The translations under genes were made by a program, and so were the position numbers. DNA of 64,000 bases, from NCBI RefSeq assembly GCF_905171765.1, contig NC_053390.1, forward strand, positions 217,447,927 to 217,511,926. Direction: 5' to 3'. This stretch comes from Bufo bufo (Eukaryota > Chordata > Amphibia > Anura > Bufonidae). Below are positions 11,061-21,499 of this stretch, one piece after another. Below the pieces are notes generated by a model. It saw only the letters and a list, made by a program, of their open reading frames with translations. It was not told where the DNA came from and did not search any database. Each line of letters starts with the position of its first letter. The first letter of the stretch is position 1.

Positions 11061-11473
11061 TCAAGGGTGAATAAGGGGTTAATAAGTGACGGGGGGGGGG
11101 GGGGGTGTAGTGTAGTGTGGTGCTTGGTGCAACATATTACTGAGCTACCTGTGTCCTCTGGTGGTCGATCCAAGCAAATGGGACCACCAGAGGACCAGGT
11201 AGCAGGTATATTAGACGCTGTTATCAAAACAGCGTCTAATATACCTGTTAGGGGTTAAAAAAATCACATCTCCAGCCTGCCAGCGAACGATCGCCGCTGG
11301 CAGGCTGGAGATCCACTTTCTTACCTTCCGTTCCTGTGAGCGCGCGCGCGCCTGTGTGCGCGCGTTCACAGGAAATCTCGCGTCTCGCGAGAGGACGCGC
11401 CGGCGCGTCCACTCGGAATCAATCAACCACCTCCAGGACGCGTCTGTGCGTACAGCGGTCCGGAGGTGGTTAA

Positions 11474-12121
11474 GGGCTGTACTCAGCTATCTTCAGCAGT
11501 CAGAGAATGAATGGAGTAGCACTATGCGTGCAGTCGGATCCCCACCAATTACATACTTATCACCTGTCCCCTGGATGGTGGGACAACCCCTTTAATTCCT
11601 TTGGGACCAGGCCAATTTTCATTTTTGTTTCATCCTCATCGCCTGACCAGGCTGAAAGCTGTAGGCAGTCTTTGCATGCTGGGAGTTGTAGTTCTGCAAC
11701 AGCTGGAGAGCCGCAGTTTGCCTATCACTGCCCTAGGGGACTAACGTAGACAGGAATGGTATTACCCCATGTGACAACTACCCGCCAATCCCATTGTACT
11801 ATGCCGCAGTTGCCATACAGGTCTCATCCACTAGAGACGAATTTACTGTGAGCACAGTAAACGTTTAAGATTGGTTGGTGTGCCCATACATGATACAATC
11901 GCGATTGTATGTACAATCGGTAAAATAAAAATTATCGATTTCACTCGGGAAACCAACTTAATTTGCTGCCACCACTCTTCGTATTGAATCGGAGCGAAGA
12001 GACCCCGGCTAGCTAATCCTAAAGGGAAGAAACGGTTATTTTGCAACCTAGCTAACCAATTAACAATGTATAAAAATAAGACAAATTCGGTAGTATGTCT
12101 CTTCTGAGGACACAGCTCTTA
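11474..12121. other. Spacer with half MITE
   Basis: No gene. At 11640-11733 there is one half (TTTGCATGCTGGGAGTTGTA ... GCAACAGCTGGAGAGCCGCA) of the palindromic family found complete at 23267-23428. Confidence 0.4.
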
Positions 12122-12612
12122 GGCTACTTTCACACTTGCGGCAGAGTGATCCGGCAAGCAGTTCCATCGCCGGAACTGCCTGCCGGATCTGGCAAAACGT
12201 ATGCCAACTGATGGTATTTGTAAGACTGATCAGGATCCTGATCAGTCTAAAAAATGCCCGATCACTCAGAAAAATGCATTGAAATCTATAGAAATGCATT
12301 TATTTTTTTCACCAGCATTCCGGTATTTTGAATGCCGGATCCGGCACTAATACATTCCTATTGAAAAAAGCCGGATCCGGCATTCAGGCGAGTCTTCAGT
12401 TTTTTGGGCCGGAGATAAAACCGTAGCATACTGCGGTTTTATCTTTTGCCTGATCAGTCAAAAAGACGGAACTGAAGACATCCTGATGCATCCTGAACGG
12501 ATTGCTCTCCATTCAGAATGTATGGGGATAAAACTGATCAGTTCTTTTCCAGTATAGAGCCCTTAGGACGGAACTCAGCGCCGGAAAAGAAAAACGCAAG
12601 TGTGAAAGGACC
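12122..12612. repeat. MITE, GCCGGATCCGGC-rich
   Basis: Termini GGCTACTTTCACACTTGCGG and ...CGCAAGTGTGAAAGGACC are inverted copies. Interior has paired GCCGGATCCGGCA blocks. A close relative in the other orientation is 46816-47334. Left flank TTA; the right flank has drifted. Confidence 0.75.
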
Positions 12613-13727
12613 AGATAATCAGGTAACAAGGGCAAAACTGGAACAAATAAATCATTAGTTTTATTTTAAAAACGATCCACAAAAATATACATTAAAACTG
12701 ACAGATAAATATACCTGCCAGTCGAACAGATTGGTTGGATAGAAATAAGTAAGAGATGAAAGGGAATAGAATGTCTGTAAGTTCAGAATTACCACGGTAG
12801 AGTCCAGTAAAAGATAAAGTCTTTGCAAGGAATAATCCAAGATGGCGGTGTGCCCGTGTCCAGCAGGCGGTTGTGATGTTATTCGATGGTAGATGAAGGA
12901 CCAGGACCTGAGTGGGTCACTGTGTTTTTACCCACTCTGGAGCTGGGAGTGGCTATGACACATACAAGTCCAGCCTTGTGTAACTGCAAGAGGGGCAGTT
13001 CTTGCCCGATAGAGAAAATCTGGCAGCATCCTTGCTTCACCAGTTTCTCTGTACCCGTAGGTCAAATTAAGAAATAGAATTCATATTTATAATCAGTAGA
13101 ACTTTACGAATCATCTGATACCAAATATGACTGGAAGACAATACCGCGTGCCTGAGAACTGTCATATCTCGAAGCGGGAATCTCTGATTTGCTTGTGGAT
13201 TTCTTGGAAGGTGTTAGAATAACCCCAACAATTTCGGAAGAGATTGTTCATTCCGTATTTTCCTAACCCATGAAATATGGGGAAAATATGCAATCTATGG
13301 ATTAGAGGTGACTTTCAGGTCATCCTCCTTCATGTACCAACCAGCTGCGTGATAAGGATCTGTCATTCTTCTCTGATGTTTCTGACCAGGCTTAGGGGTG
13401 TTAGGACCCCTGCTGTGCTGGGGCCGCTCAGACTAGCGAGAGGGCACTTTTATGGGGTTTTGTCAAGACAATATCAGATTGATGGATGTATAACCCCCAG
13501 CATGGGGTCAGGAAGAATCTTTGGCAAGGATTTGCTAATTTACCTCTGTGAGCTGTAACTGAAAGTTTTAACTCTTTGTGTGAATAAGAGGGCTATTGTG
13601 ATTTTTGTAATTTTAAAACAGGATGCATTCGTGATTTATTCATATTGCCGAGATCGCGAAGCATCACACCCCATCTAACAGGTTTGAACAGGCAATTTCA
13701 CTGTGGCAGGCTAGGAATCCTTCATGA
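12613..13727. other. About 1.1 kb without recognised features
   Basis: No exon, RNA gene or complete transposon recognised. The text CCCCAGCATGGGGTCA at about 13496 recurs in similar form at 31055 and 31078. Probably old repeat or unique intergenic sequence. Confidence 0.35.
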
Positions 13728-13901
13728 GGGTGCCTTCACACGCAGCAGATTTTGCGGCAGAAAATTCTGCGCCTGAAAATCTGTTCCATTTACCTTAATG
13801 TGGCTTGCAGAAATCCATGTGCTTGCTGCCCCATTCCAATGAATAGAACTGATTTTCAGTTGTGGAATTTTCCACAAAATCTGCCGCATGTGAAGGCACC
13901 C
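13728..13901. repeat. MITE (first of three abutting)
   Basis: 174-bp inverted repeat: GGGTGCCTTCACACGCAGC ... GCATGTGAAGGCACCC, with AGATTTTGCGG / CAAAATCTGCC inside. Right flank TAA (13902-13904) is shared with the next element; left flank TGA. Confidence 0.75.
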
Positions 13902-13904
13902 TAA

Positions 13905-14373
13905 GGCCTCCTGCACACGACTGGTTTTTTCTTCCCGTTTACTGGCCGTTTTTTGCGTTCCGTATACAGTCCGTATACGGAACCATTATTTAAATGGTTC
14001 CGCAAAAAAAAACGGAATGTACTCCGTATGCATTCCGTTTCCGTATTTCCGTTTTTCCGTTCAAAGATAGAACATGTCCTATTATTGCCCGCAAATCACG
14101 TTCCGTGGCTCCATTCAACTCAATGGGTCCGCAAAAAACGGAACACATACGGAAATGCATCAGTTTCAGTTCCGTTTTTGCGGAACCATCTTTTGAAAAT
14201 GTTATGCCCAGCCCAATTTTATCTATGTAATTACTGTATACTGTATATGCCATACGGAAAAACGGAACGGAAAAACGGAAACACAACGGAAACAAAAAAC
14301 GGAACAACGGATCCGTGAAAAACGGACCGCAAAACACTGAAAAAAAAACCCATACGGTCGTGTGCAGGAGGCC
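13905..14373. repeat. MITE (second of three abutting), TAA duplication
   Basis: 469-bp palindrome with termini GGCCTCCTGCACACGAC and GTCGTGTGCAGGAGGCC (perfect 17-base inverted ends), flanked by TAA at 13902-13904 and 14374-14376. Interior consists of AAAACGGAAC and CCGTTTTT blocks. A diverged relative is at 50838-51330. Confidence 0.85.
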
Positions 14374-14376
14374 TAA

Positions 14377-14665
14377 GGCTAGGTCTACACGACGACAATA
14401 AGTCGCGCAACAGATAGGGCACAACTACACTGCAACATTTGTCGTGCGACATTTTGTCGCACCAATGTCGCGCAACAATTTTTGTAAAGGTAGTCTATGG
14501 TGTTGCACTGCAACATGTGACATGCTGCGACTGCGACAGTCGCAGAAAAATCCATCTTGAATGGATTTTTTTCGACTGTCGCGTCGAAGTGCGACACCAT
14601 AGACTATTATTATAAAAATTGTCGCGCGACATTGGTGCGACAAATGTCGTTGTGTACACCTAGCC
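14377..14665. repeat. MITE (third of three abutting), TAA duplication
   Basis: 289-bp palindrome, termini GGCTAGGTCTACACGACGAC and ...TTGTGTACACCTAGCC, flanked by TAA at 14374-14376 and 14666-14668. Interior CGCGACA/TGTCGCG pairs. A truncated relative is at about 32687-32810. Confidence 0.85.
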
Positions 14666-14929
14666 TAAGACCCCAGGCTGCCATTGATCAACCCCCTCCC
14701 TTGGACTTACCTCTCACATGTGAATTCAACCTAATACTTACATCATTTTTTTGCCACTAATCTATTTCTGGGGATTTGGGAGGCAAAGTGTGTTTGGTGT
14801 GATGTATACACTGGGAACAACTCATACAGGGGAACACATACACAATCCTATACCTCCCCACAAACACGCCTCCCACCCATCCAGTGCGTGCAATTGCGTG
14901 GGGCCCCTGACAGGTGTTTTGCAAGCATA

Positions 14930-15105
14930 GGGGGACATTTATAAAACTGGTGTGAAGTAGAACTGGTTTAGTTGTTCATAGCAACCAATCAGATTCCATC
15001 TTATATTTTTCAGAGCTCCTTTGGAAGATGAAAGGTGGAATCTGATTGGTTGCTATGGACAACTAAGCCAGTTGTCCCTTGCACTAGTTTTGATAAATCT
15101 CCCCC
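14930..15105. repeat. Palindromic MITE
   Basis: GGGGGACATTTATAAAACTG at the left pairs with ...TTTTGATAAATCTCCCCC at the right; AACCAATCAGATTCCA / TGGAATCTGATTGGTT lies inside. A diverged copy lies at 44615-44755. Confidence 0.7.
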
Positions 15106-15530
15106 TGTGTGTTTGCTTGGTGTAAAAGCACCCTATATAACAACAAGCCGAGACAACCTAAAGGATTTATTTCTAGAATCTCACCCACCATAGCTAAACA
15201 TCGCCCCAATACTCACGGATGTTTCGTTTTTGATCGCATACTACAGCCAAAAACAGTTTTAAAAAGTATAGCACTGACAGAAGTGTTCCTTTACAAACAC
15301 CCCCCACTAGTGTGAACACAGCCTTATTTATGTTACCACAAATGCCAACTGAATGCATTTGGTTTAACCAGCGCATAACCCCCTTTTCGATAAACTGGTA
15401 CAAATGTTAATTCAGTAACACATGGCCGGCGGGTCACCCACAGCAGTGAGCGGCTGCTGCGGCCTTTTGCTGTGGTAATACATGTAAATAAAGACTCTCA
15501 TCATGTCCCAGGGCTCTGTTCACACCGTTA

Positions 15531-15791
15531 GGGTCCATTCACACGTCCGTAGTGTATTGCGGATCCGCAATACACTCGGCCGGCACCCCCATAGCAATTG
15601 CGGACAAGAATAGGACATATTCAATTTTTTTCCGGAGCCGCTGACTCAGAGATCGGGGGCGCGCTCCGGAAATGCGGATGCGGACAGCACACTGTGTGAT
15701 GTCCGCATCCATTCCTGCCCTATAGAGAATGAATGGGTCCACAATTTGCAGAACGGATGCGGACCCATCCTACGGACATGTGAATGGACCC
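15531..15791. repeat. MITE with TTA duplication
   Basis: 261 bp, termini GGGTCCATTCACACGTCCGTA and TACGGACATGTGAATGGACCC, flanked by TTA on both sides (15528-15530, 15792-15794). Shares termini with 44774-44996. Confidence 0.85.
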
Positions 15792-15794
15792 TTA

Positions 15795-17421
15795 GAATGT
15801 ATTGGCTCAGATGAGCTGAAGTTATTACTTTGTGAAGTGTCACGAGAGCGAGACTTCGTGTAATAACTTCGGAAATTAATTTCTACTGTAATAAACCTTT
15901 GTACCGAACTCCCTTGCAGCGGCAGCATAGTGTAATTACAAGTACTTGTCATTACACTGCACCGCCGAGACGACACGTAGCGTAATAAAGAGGAAGTGGC
16001 ACTCACATGAAGCGCTTCCTCTTCAACCAGCTGATCGGCGGGGGTGCCAGGTGTCAGACCTCCACCGATCACATATTGATGAACTATCCTGACGATAGGT
16101 CATCAATATATATGGCCTGCACAACCCCAGGTTTCCAGGAGTAAATTTGAAAGAGGAGATGTAGTGTCTGTCCTTTAGACTTTCTCTTCTTTTATAATCC
16201 ACTTTTGATGATTTTGGCTTCAAAACGGCATCAGGAAACCTGATCGTTTGGCCGTGCTCTTATTGTCCTATACAAAGGAATAAAGAGATTCGGCAGCACC
16301 TCGGTGTGACCTCTATCCATGCCCCTGGGTAGCAGCTTCAAGCTTTCATAGGAACACGATTCTCAGTGGAGCACCTGTTTTTAAGTGTAAAAATGCTGTT
16401 TTAGTCTCATTGAAAATGCGCCTGTTTTGGAGCCTTTTGCCTGTTTTGATTTTTTAGATTATTTCAGAAGTTTTCTAACTTTTGCGCCTATTTTCTGACC
16501 TATTTATGTAGGTGCGCCTTATTATGCGCCTGATTTGTACTACACTCCAGGCCTGGCGTACTTTTCTACGTCTGTTTTGAGTAGTGATTTGCGCCACATT
16601 TTGCCTAAAAGGTGGCCCTTTCATGGAGACGAGCGCCTACTTCCAGCTCACTGGTGCAACATTTTCTTGCGCATACTAATTAGACCAGTCTTCGTGAATA
16701 TGAATCTGTCATACTGACAAACAACCACTAGAGGTCAGACTAATAGCAATGCACCTTCGTGAAGTGCTGGAAGACTTTTTTTAAATAGTAGGCAAAAGAA
16801 AGACAGGCGAAGCAAATACGCCAGTCTGATTTTTACATCTAAAAACAGGCGCGCTTGATGAATGTGCCCCAGTGACTTCTGTAATTATCATTCACATTAG
16901 CAGTACATTACCGATATGACCAAATTATTTCTTATAGTTTTTATTTGGATATTTGGCAGTTCATTAACATTTATTATAACACACATTTGGGAATGATAAT
17001 TCCATTGAGGAGGAGGAGGGGGGTACTAAAGATCCTCTGTGCTGGAACAATGACTCTTTTCATTTACAGGAGGACACAAGAACGTCATTACAGATTCCTG
17101 GACGACTCCGGCTCCATTTCCACGTTTTGTGCAGTTTTTGAAGCCAAAGCCTGGCATGGAATGAAAAAGAAATGCCTCATATTCCGTGCCGAAATCCGCG
17201 CAAAACATGTCTTTTCCGCCTCCCATTGTTCCTCAACTGGAACCAGCACTGCCTTTCATACGGCTGCTGTATTTCTGCGTGGATTTCAAAACTGCAGCAA
17301 GAAGGATGTCCATGTGCGGATCAGAGCCACTGACTGGGGGCTGGTCCGTGGTCGGATCCATTCCAACTAGAAATACAAAGCTGAAATCCTGGGGTCATCC
17401 TCTTATTTATGCTGTGTATTA
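15795..17421. other. Spacer with partial repeats
   Basis: No gene recognised. 15825-15870 and 15980-16020 contain small inverted pieces (GAAGTTATTACTTTGTGAAG; GAGGAAGTGGC / GCGCTTCCTC). 16025-16110 is one end of a MITE (CAGCTGATCGGCGGGGGTG ... GATAGGTCATCAATAT), also partially present at 33195-33255. 16370-16870 is a run of GCGCCT motifs ending in GATGAATGTGCCCC, probably another MITE. An ORF at 16945-17370 has no protein-family features. Confidence 0.35.
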
Positions 17422-17654
17422 GGGGCTCATGCACACAACCATAGTTTTTTTGGTCGCATCCAATCCGCATTTTTTGCGGGTCGGATGCAGACCTATTCAA
17501 AAGATGTGGCCAGCACTCGGTCTACTGTCCCCATCCGTATGTCCGTTCCGTAGCCCAACAAACAAGATAGAAACATAGAATGTGTCGGCAGATAAGAACC
17601 ATTTGGCCCATCTAGTCTGCCCAATATACTGAGTACTATGGATAGCCCCCGGCC

Positions 17655-20483
17655 CTATCTTATATGAAGGATAGCCTTATGCCTATCCCATGCATGCTTA
17701 AACCCCTTCACTGTATTTGCAGCTACCACTTCTGCAGGAAGGCTATTCCATGCATCCACTACTCTCTCAGTAAAGTAATACTTCCTTATATTACTTTTAA
17801 ACCTTTGCCCCTCTAATTTAAAACTGTGTCCTCTTGTGGTAGTTTTTCTTCTTTTAAATATGCTCTCTTCCTTTACCTTGTTGATTCCCTTTATGTATTT
17901 AAAAGTTTCTATCATATCCCCTCTGTCTCTTCTTTCTTCCAAGCTATACATGTTAAGGTCCTTTAACCTTTCCTGGTAAGTTTTATCCTGCAATCCATGT
18001 ACTAGTTTAGTAGCTCTTCTCTGAACTCTCTCTAGAGTATCTATATCCTTCTGTAGATATGGCCTCCAGTACTGCGCACAATACTCCAAGTGAGGTCTCA
18101 CCAGTGTTCTGTTCAGCGGCATAAGCACTTCACTCTTTCTACTGCTTATACCTCTCCCTATACATCCAAGCATTCTGCTGGCATTTCGTGCTGCTCTATT
18201 ACATTGTCTTCCCACCTTTAAGTCTTCTGAAATAATTACTCCTAAATCCCTTTCCTCAGATACTGAGGTCAGGACTGTGTCAAATATTCTATATTCTGCC
18301 CTTGGGTTTTTACGCCCCAGGTGCATTATCTTGCACTTATCCACATTAAATTTCAGTTGCCAGAGTTCTGACCATTCTTCTAGTTTTCCTAAATCCTTTT
18401 CCATTTGGCGTTTCCCTCCAGGAACATCAACCCTGTTACATATCTTTGTGTCATCAGCAAAAAGACAAACCTTACCATCGAGGCCTTTTGCAATATCACT
18501 TATGAAGATATTAAACAAAATTGGTCCCAGTACAGATCCCTGTGGAACCCCACTGGTAACATGACCTTGTTTTGAATGTTCTCCATTGACTACAACCCTC
18601 TGTTGTCTGTCACTCAGCCACTGCCTAATCCACTCAACAATATGGGAGTCCATGCTCAATGACTGCAGTTTATTGATAAGTCTTCTATGTGGGACAGTGT
18701 CAAAAGCCTTACTAAAATCTAGATATGCGATGTCTACTGCACCTCCACCGTCTATTATTTTATTCACCCAGTCAAAAAAATCTATAGGATTTGTTTGACA
18801 TGATCTCCCTGAAGTAAACCCATGTTGTTTTTCATCTTGCAATGCATGGGATTTTAGATGTTCCACAATCCTATCCTTTAATAGGGTTTCCATTAATTTG
18901 CCTACTATTGATGTCAGACTCACTGGTCTATAGTTGCTCGATTCCTCCCTACTATCTTTCTTGTGAATGGGCACGACATTTGCCAATTTCCAATCTTCCG
19001 GGACGACTCCTGTTACTAATGATTGGTTAAATAAATCTGTTAACGGTTTTGCCAGCTCACCACTAAGCTCTTTTAATAATTTTGGGTGTATCTCATCAGG
19101 CCCCTGTGACTTATTTGTCTTCACCTTAGACAGCAAACTTAGAACATCTTCCTCTGTAAAGATACATGCATCAAATGATTTATTAGTCATCCTTTCTAGT
19201 GGAGGTCCTTCTCCTTTTTCTTTTGTAAAAACTGAACAGAAGTATTCATTAAGGCAGTCGGCTAGCCCTTTATTCTCTTCTACATACCTTCCGTCCTTTG
19301 TTTTTAATTTAGTTATTCCTTGTTTTAATTTCCTTTTTTCATTTATATATCTGAAGAATGTCTTATCCCCTTTTTTCATAGACTGAGCTAGTTTTTCTTC
19401 TGCCTGCGCTTTAGAAGTTCTTATAACTTGCTTGGCCTCTCTCTGCCTAATCTTGTAGATTTCCTTATCTTCATTGCTCTGGGTTTTTTTATAATTACAA
19501 AATGCTAGCTTTTTATTTTTAATGATTTGGGCCACTTCTGCTGAGTACCACAGTGGTCTCCTCCTTTTTTTGCTTTTACTGACAAGTCTAATGCAATTTT
19601 CTGTTGCCTTCAATAATGCACCTTTTAAGTAGTCCCATTTCTCCTGGACTCCATGTAATCCGTTCCAGTCTGATAAGGACTCATTTATGACTAATTTCAT
19701 TTTTGAAAAGTCTGTTTTTCTAAAATCTAAAACTTTTGTTTTTGTGTGGTGGGACTCTTTCACAGTTCTTATATTAAACCACACTGACTGGTGATCACTA
19801 GATCCCAAGGTTTCGCCTACAATGACATCATATACCGAATCCCCGTTTGTGAATACCAAATCCAAAATGGCCTCCCTCCGGGTTGGCTCCTCAACCACTT
19901 GTTGTAGAGATAACCCCAGTAGGGAATTTAGAATATCTGTACTCCTGGTAGAACTTGCTATTTTGGTTTTCCAGTTTATATCTGGAAGATTGAAATCTCC
20001 CATAATGATAACTTCTCCTTTCATTGTCATTTTAGCTATTTCTTCAACTAGTAGATCATCTAGTTCTTTAACTTGACCAGGTGGTCTATATATCACACCT
20101 ACACGAGTTACTGCATGGTTAGCAAACTGCAACGTAACCCAAACTGACTCTATGTTGGCCTCACCAACTTGTATTAGGTTAGATTTAATGCTATCTTTCA
20201 CATACAGGGCCACTCCTCCTCCTTTCTTGCCTTCTCTGTCTCTTCTGTATAAAGAGTACCCTGGTATGGTTATGTCCCAGTCATTTCTTTCATTAAACCA
20301 TGTCTCCGTAACAGCCACTAAATCTACATTCTCAGATGCCATTATTGACCCAAGTTCATTGATTTTTTTACCTAAACTGCGAGCATTTGTAGACAGGACT
20401 CTGAGCTTATCATTTCTTAACCTCTGTGCTTCTGACCTGTTCTGGCATTGTTTCGGGGGGCAATTGGACTCTTTTATTTTCAC
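17655..20483 (-). CDS. CR1 ORF2: endonuclease and reverse transcriptase
   Basis: Open frame of about 940 codons. The N-terminal APE-type endonuclease shows the catalytic blocks STNARSL (about residue 31), VTETW, GVIYRPP, GDFNLPDINW and GSSDHQSV. The reverse transcriptase follows with NYRPVSLTSI, LDFSKAFDTVPH, SGVPQGSVLGPILF and the catalytic FADDTK (the YxDD box). The C-terminal tail includes ERVQRRATKLV and YKEERLKDLxxxSLEERRDRGD-like text typical of CR1. The frame opens upstream inside the end of ORF1. The codon at 20483 is GTG, and the first ATG (residue about 48) lies past the first catalytic Asn, so translation must start without AUG or by coupling to ORF1. No internal stop or frameshift seen. 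Confidence 0.93.
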   Translation of the reverse strand: MKIKESNCPPKQCQNRSEAQRLRNDKLRVLSTNARSLGKKINELGSIMASENVDLVAVTETWFNERNDWDITIPGYSLYRRDREGKKGGGVALYVKDSIKSNLIQVGEANIESVWVTLQFANHAVTRVGVIYRPPGQVKELDDLLVEEIAKMTMKGEVIIMGDFNLPDINWKTKIASSTRSTDILNSLLGLSLQQVVEEPTRREAILDLVFTNGDSVYDVIVGETLGSSDHQSVWFNIRTVKESHHTKTKVLDFRKTDFSKMKLVINESLSDWNGLHGVQEKWDYLKGALLKATENCIRLVSKSKKRRRPLWYSAEVAQIIKNKKLAFCNYKKTQSNEDKEIYKIRQREAKQVIRTSKAQAEEKLAQSMKKGDKTFFRYINEKRKLKQGITKLKTKDGRYVEENKGLADCLNEYFCSVFTKEKGEGPPLERMTNKSFDACIFTEEDVLSLLSKVKTNKSQGPDEIHPKLLKELSGELAKPLTDLFNQSLVTGVVPEDWKLANVVPIHKKDSREESSNYRPVSLTSIVGKLMETLLKDRIVEHLKSHALQDEKQHGFTSGRSCQTNPIDFFDWVNKIIDGGGAVDIAYLDFSKAFDTVPHRRLINKLQSLSMDSHIVEWIRQWLSDRQQRVVVNGEHSKQGHVTSGVPQGSVLGPILFNIFISDIAKGLDGKVCLFADDTKICNRVDVPGGKRQMEKDLGKLEEWSELWQLKFNVDKCKIMHLGRKNPRAEYRIFDTVLTSVSEERDLGVIISEDLKVGRQCNRAARNASRMLGCIGRGISSRKSEVLMPLNRTLVRPHLEYCAQYWRPYLQKDIDTLERVQRRATKLVHGLQDKTYQERLKDLNMYSLEERRDRGDMIETFKYIKGINKVKEESIFKRRKTTTRGHSFKLEGQRFKSNIRKYYFTERVVDAWNSLPAEVVAANTVKGFKHAWDRHKAILHIR

Positions 20484-20500
20484 TCTTTTGCCCCCCCTTA

Positions 20501-21409
20501 CTAGTTTAAATACTCTTTCGCAAATTCTTGGAGTTGTTCACTAAGTACATTTGTTCCTTTGAGAGAAAGATGCAAGCCATCTTTTTTGTACAGTTCCTTT
20601 CTATTCCAAGTAGAGCTATCATGAGAAACAAAGCCAAATCCTTGCTCTTGACACCATTTACCAAGCCATATGTTGAACTCCTTTATGCGCCTCTGCCTAT
20701 CATTCTGAACATTATGCACAGGCAGAACTTCAGAAAATGAAATGGTGGATGCAAAATCCTGTACGTCATTACCAAGTGTGATAAAAGATTTTTTCACCTC
20801 TGACACTTCATTGCAAGCCAGGTCATTTGTCCCTAGATGGACAAGAACATCCACGTCCCCTTCCTGCTTTGCTTGCTTAACAATATTAATAATACGTCTT
20901 CTATCTCTTCTAGCAGTAGCCCCAGGGAGACATCTCACAAAACCATTTTCTTTAAGCTCCACACTTCTTATGATTGAATCACCCAGCAACAGCTGCTTCC
21001 TTTGAGACTTCACTTTATCTTTTTTGTTGCATACATTAGACATAGGAGTCGATGGTTTCTCACCCTCTGTGCTTGAGTCCATATCCATGTTGTCCTTACA
21101 TTCTGAGAGTGCTGCAAATGAATTATGGAGAACCACCGACTGTGGGACATGTCTTCTATCCACCACTCTAAGTCTTCCAGAACCTACAGTAACCCATCTG
21201 CCATTTCTGGGGGTCCTCTGTGGCAGTGGCATTGCAGCGGTCCTAGCTGGAGTTTGTTTAACAGATAATTTAAATATTTCAGCTTTCAAAAATGCAATTT
21301 CCTGCTGCAGTAAGGAGAACTGTCTACAGATCTGACAGCATCCGAATCTCCAAAGAGTGGAACATGAAATAAATGCACAACAATTCCTGCACTGAACCAA
21401 GTCTGCCAT
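20501..21409 (-). CDS. CR1 ORF1: zinc-finger/coiled-coil plus SGNH esterase
   Basis: 302-residue protein starting at ATG 21409-21407 and ending TAG at 20501. Residues 1-30 hold CxxC and CCxxC pairs (QCRNCCAF, GCCQICRQ) suggesting a small zinc module, followed by a heptad-rich helix (QQEIAFLKAEIFKL). From about residue 140 an SGNH/GDSL hydrolase domain appears: LLLGDSIIRS (nucleophile Ser), LVHLGTNDLA (Asn block) and DGLHLSLKG (Asp-x-x-His). Esterase ORF1s are known in CR1-clade LINEs. ORF1 overlaps the start of the ORF2 frame, which points to coupled translation. Confidence 0.9.
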   Translation of the reverse strand: MADLVQCRNCCAFISCSTLWRFGCCQICRQFSLLQQEIAFLKAEIFKLSVKQTPARTAAMPLPQRTPRNGRWVTVGSGRLRVVDRRHVPQSVVLHNSFAALSECKDNMDMDSSTEGEKPSTPMSNVCNKKDKVKSQRKQLLLGDSIIRSVELKENGFVRCLPGATARRDRRRIINIVKQAKQEGDVDVLVHLGTNDLACNEVSEVKKSFITLGNDVQDFASTISFSEVLPVHNVQNDRQRRIKEFNIWLGKWCQEQGFGFVSHDSSTWNRKELYKKDGLHLSLKGTNVLSEQLQEFAKEYLN

Positions 21410-21499
21410 TTTAAAGAGGAGAAAAAAAAAATAAAAAAATAAAAATAAATTTGTAACTTTAAATCAAACAAATCTTACCTTTTTTTTTGTTGTATTGTT

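Larger units (their letters stand above)
7379..11473. mobile_element. 4.1-kb non-autonomous TTAA element (piggyBac-type)
   Basis: The element starts TTAA-CCACCTCAGCCCCC (7379) and ends CCGGAGGTGG-TTAA (11473). The CCACCTC termini are inverted copies and the TTAA at each end is the target duplication used by piggyBac (and Kolobok) transposons; CC-initial termini favour piggyBac. There is no transposase. The interior has three parts: about 7900-9830, diverged palindromes made of two repeated modules; about 9840-11060, a tandem array of hairpin units; and 11270-11470, a very GC-rich palindromic end with CGCGCG runs. Open frames inside are artefacts of the palindromes. Confidence 0.7.

Noticed and set aside
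16945..17370. 141-residue ORF
   Set aside because: No recognisable domain, composition like neighbouring repeat fragments, no splice or promoter support.
18277..20544. Several plus-strand ORFs of 60-140 residues
   Set aside because: Antisense shadows of the CR1 ORF2 coding strand.
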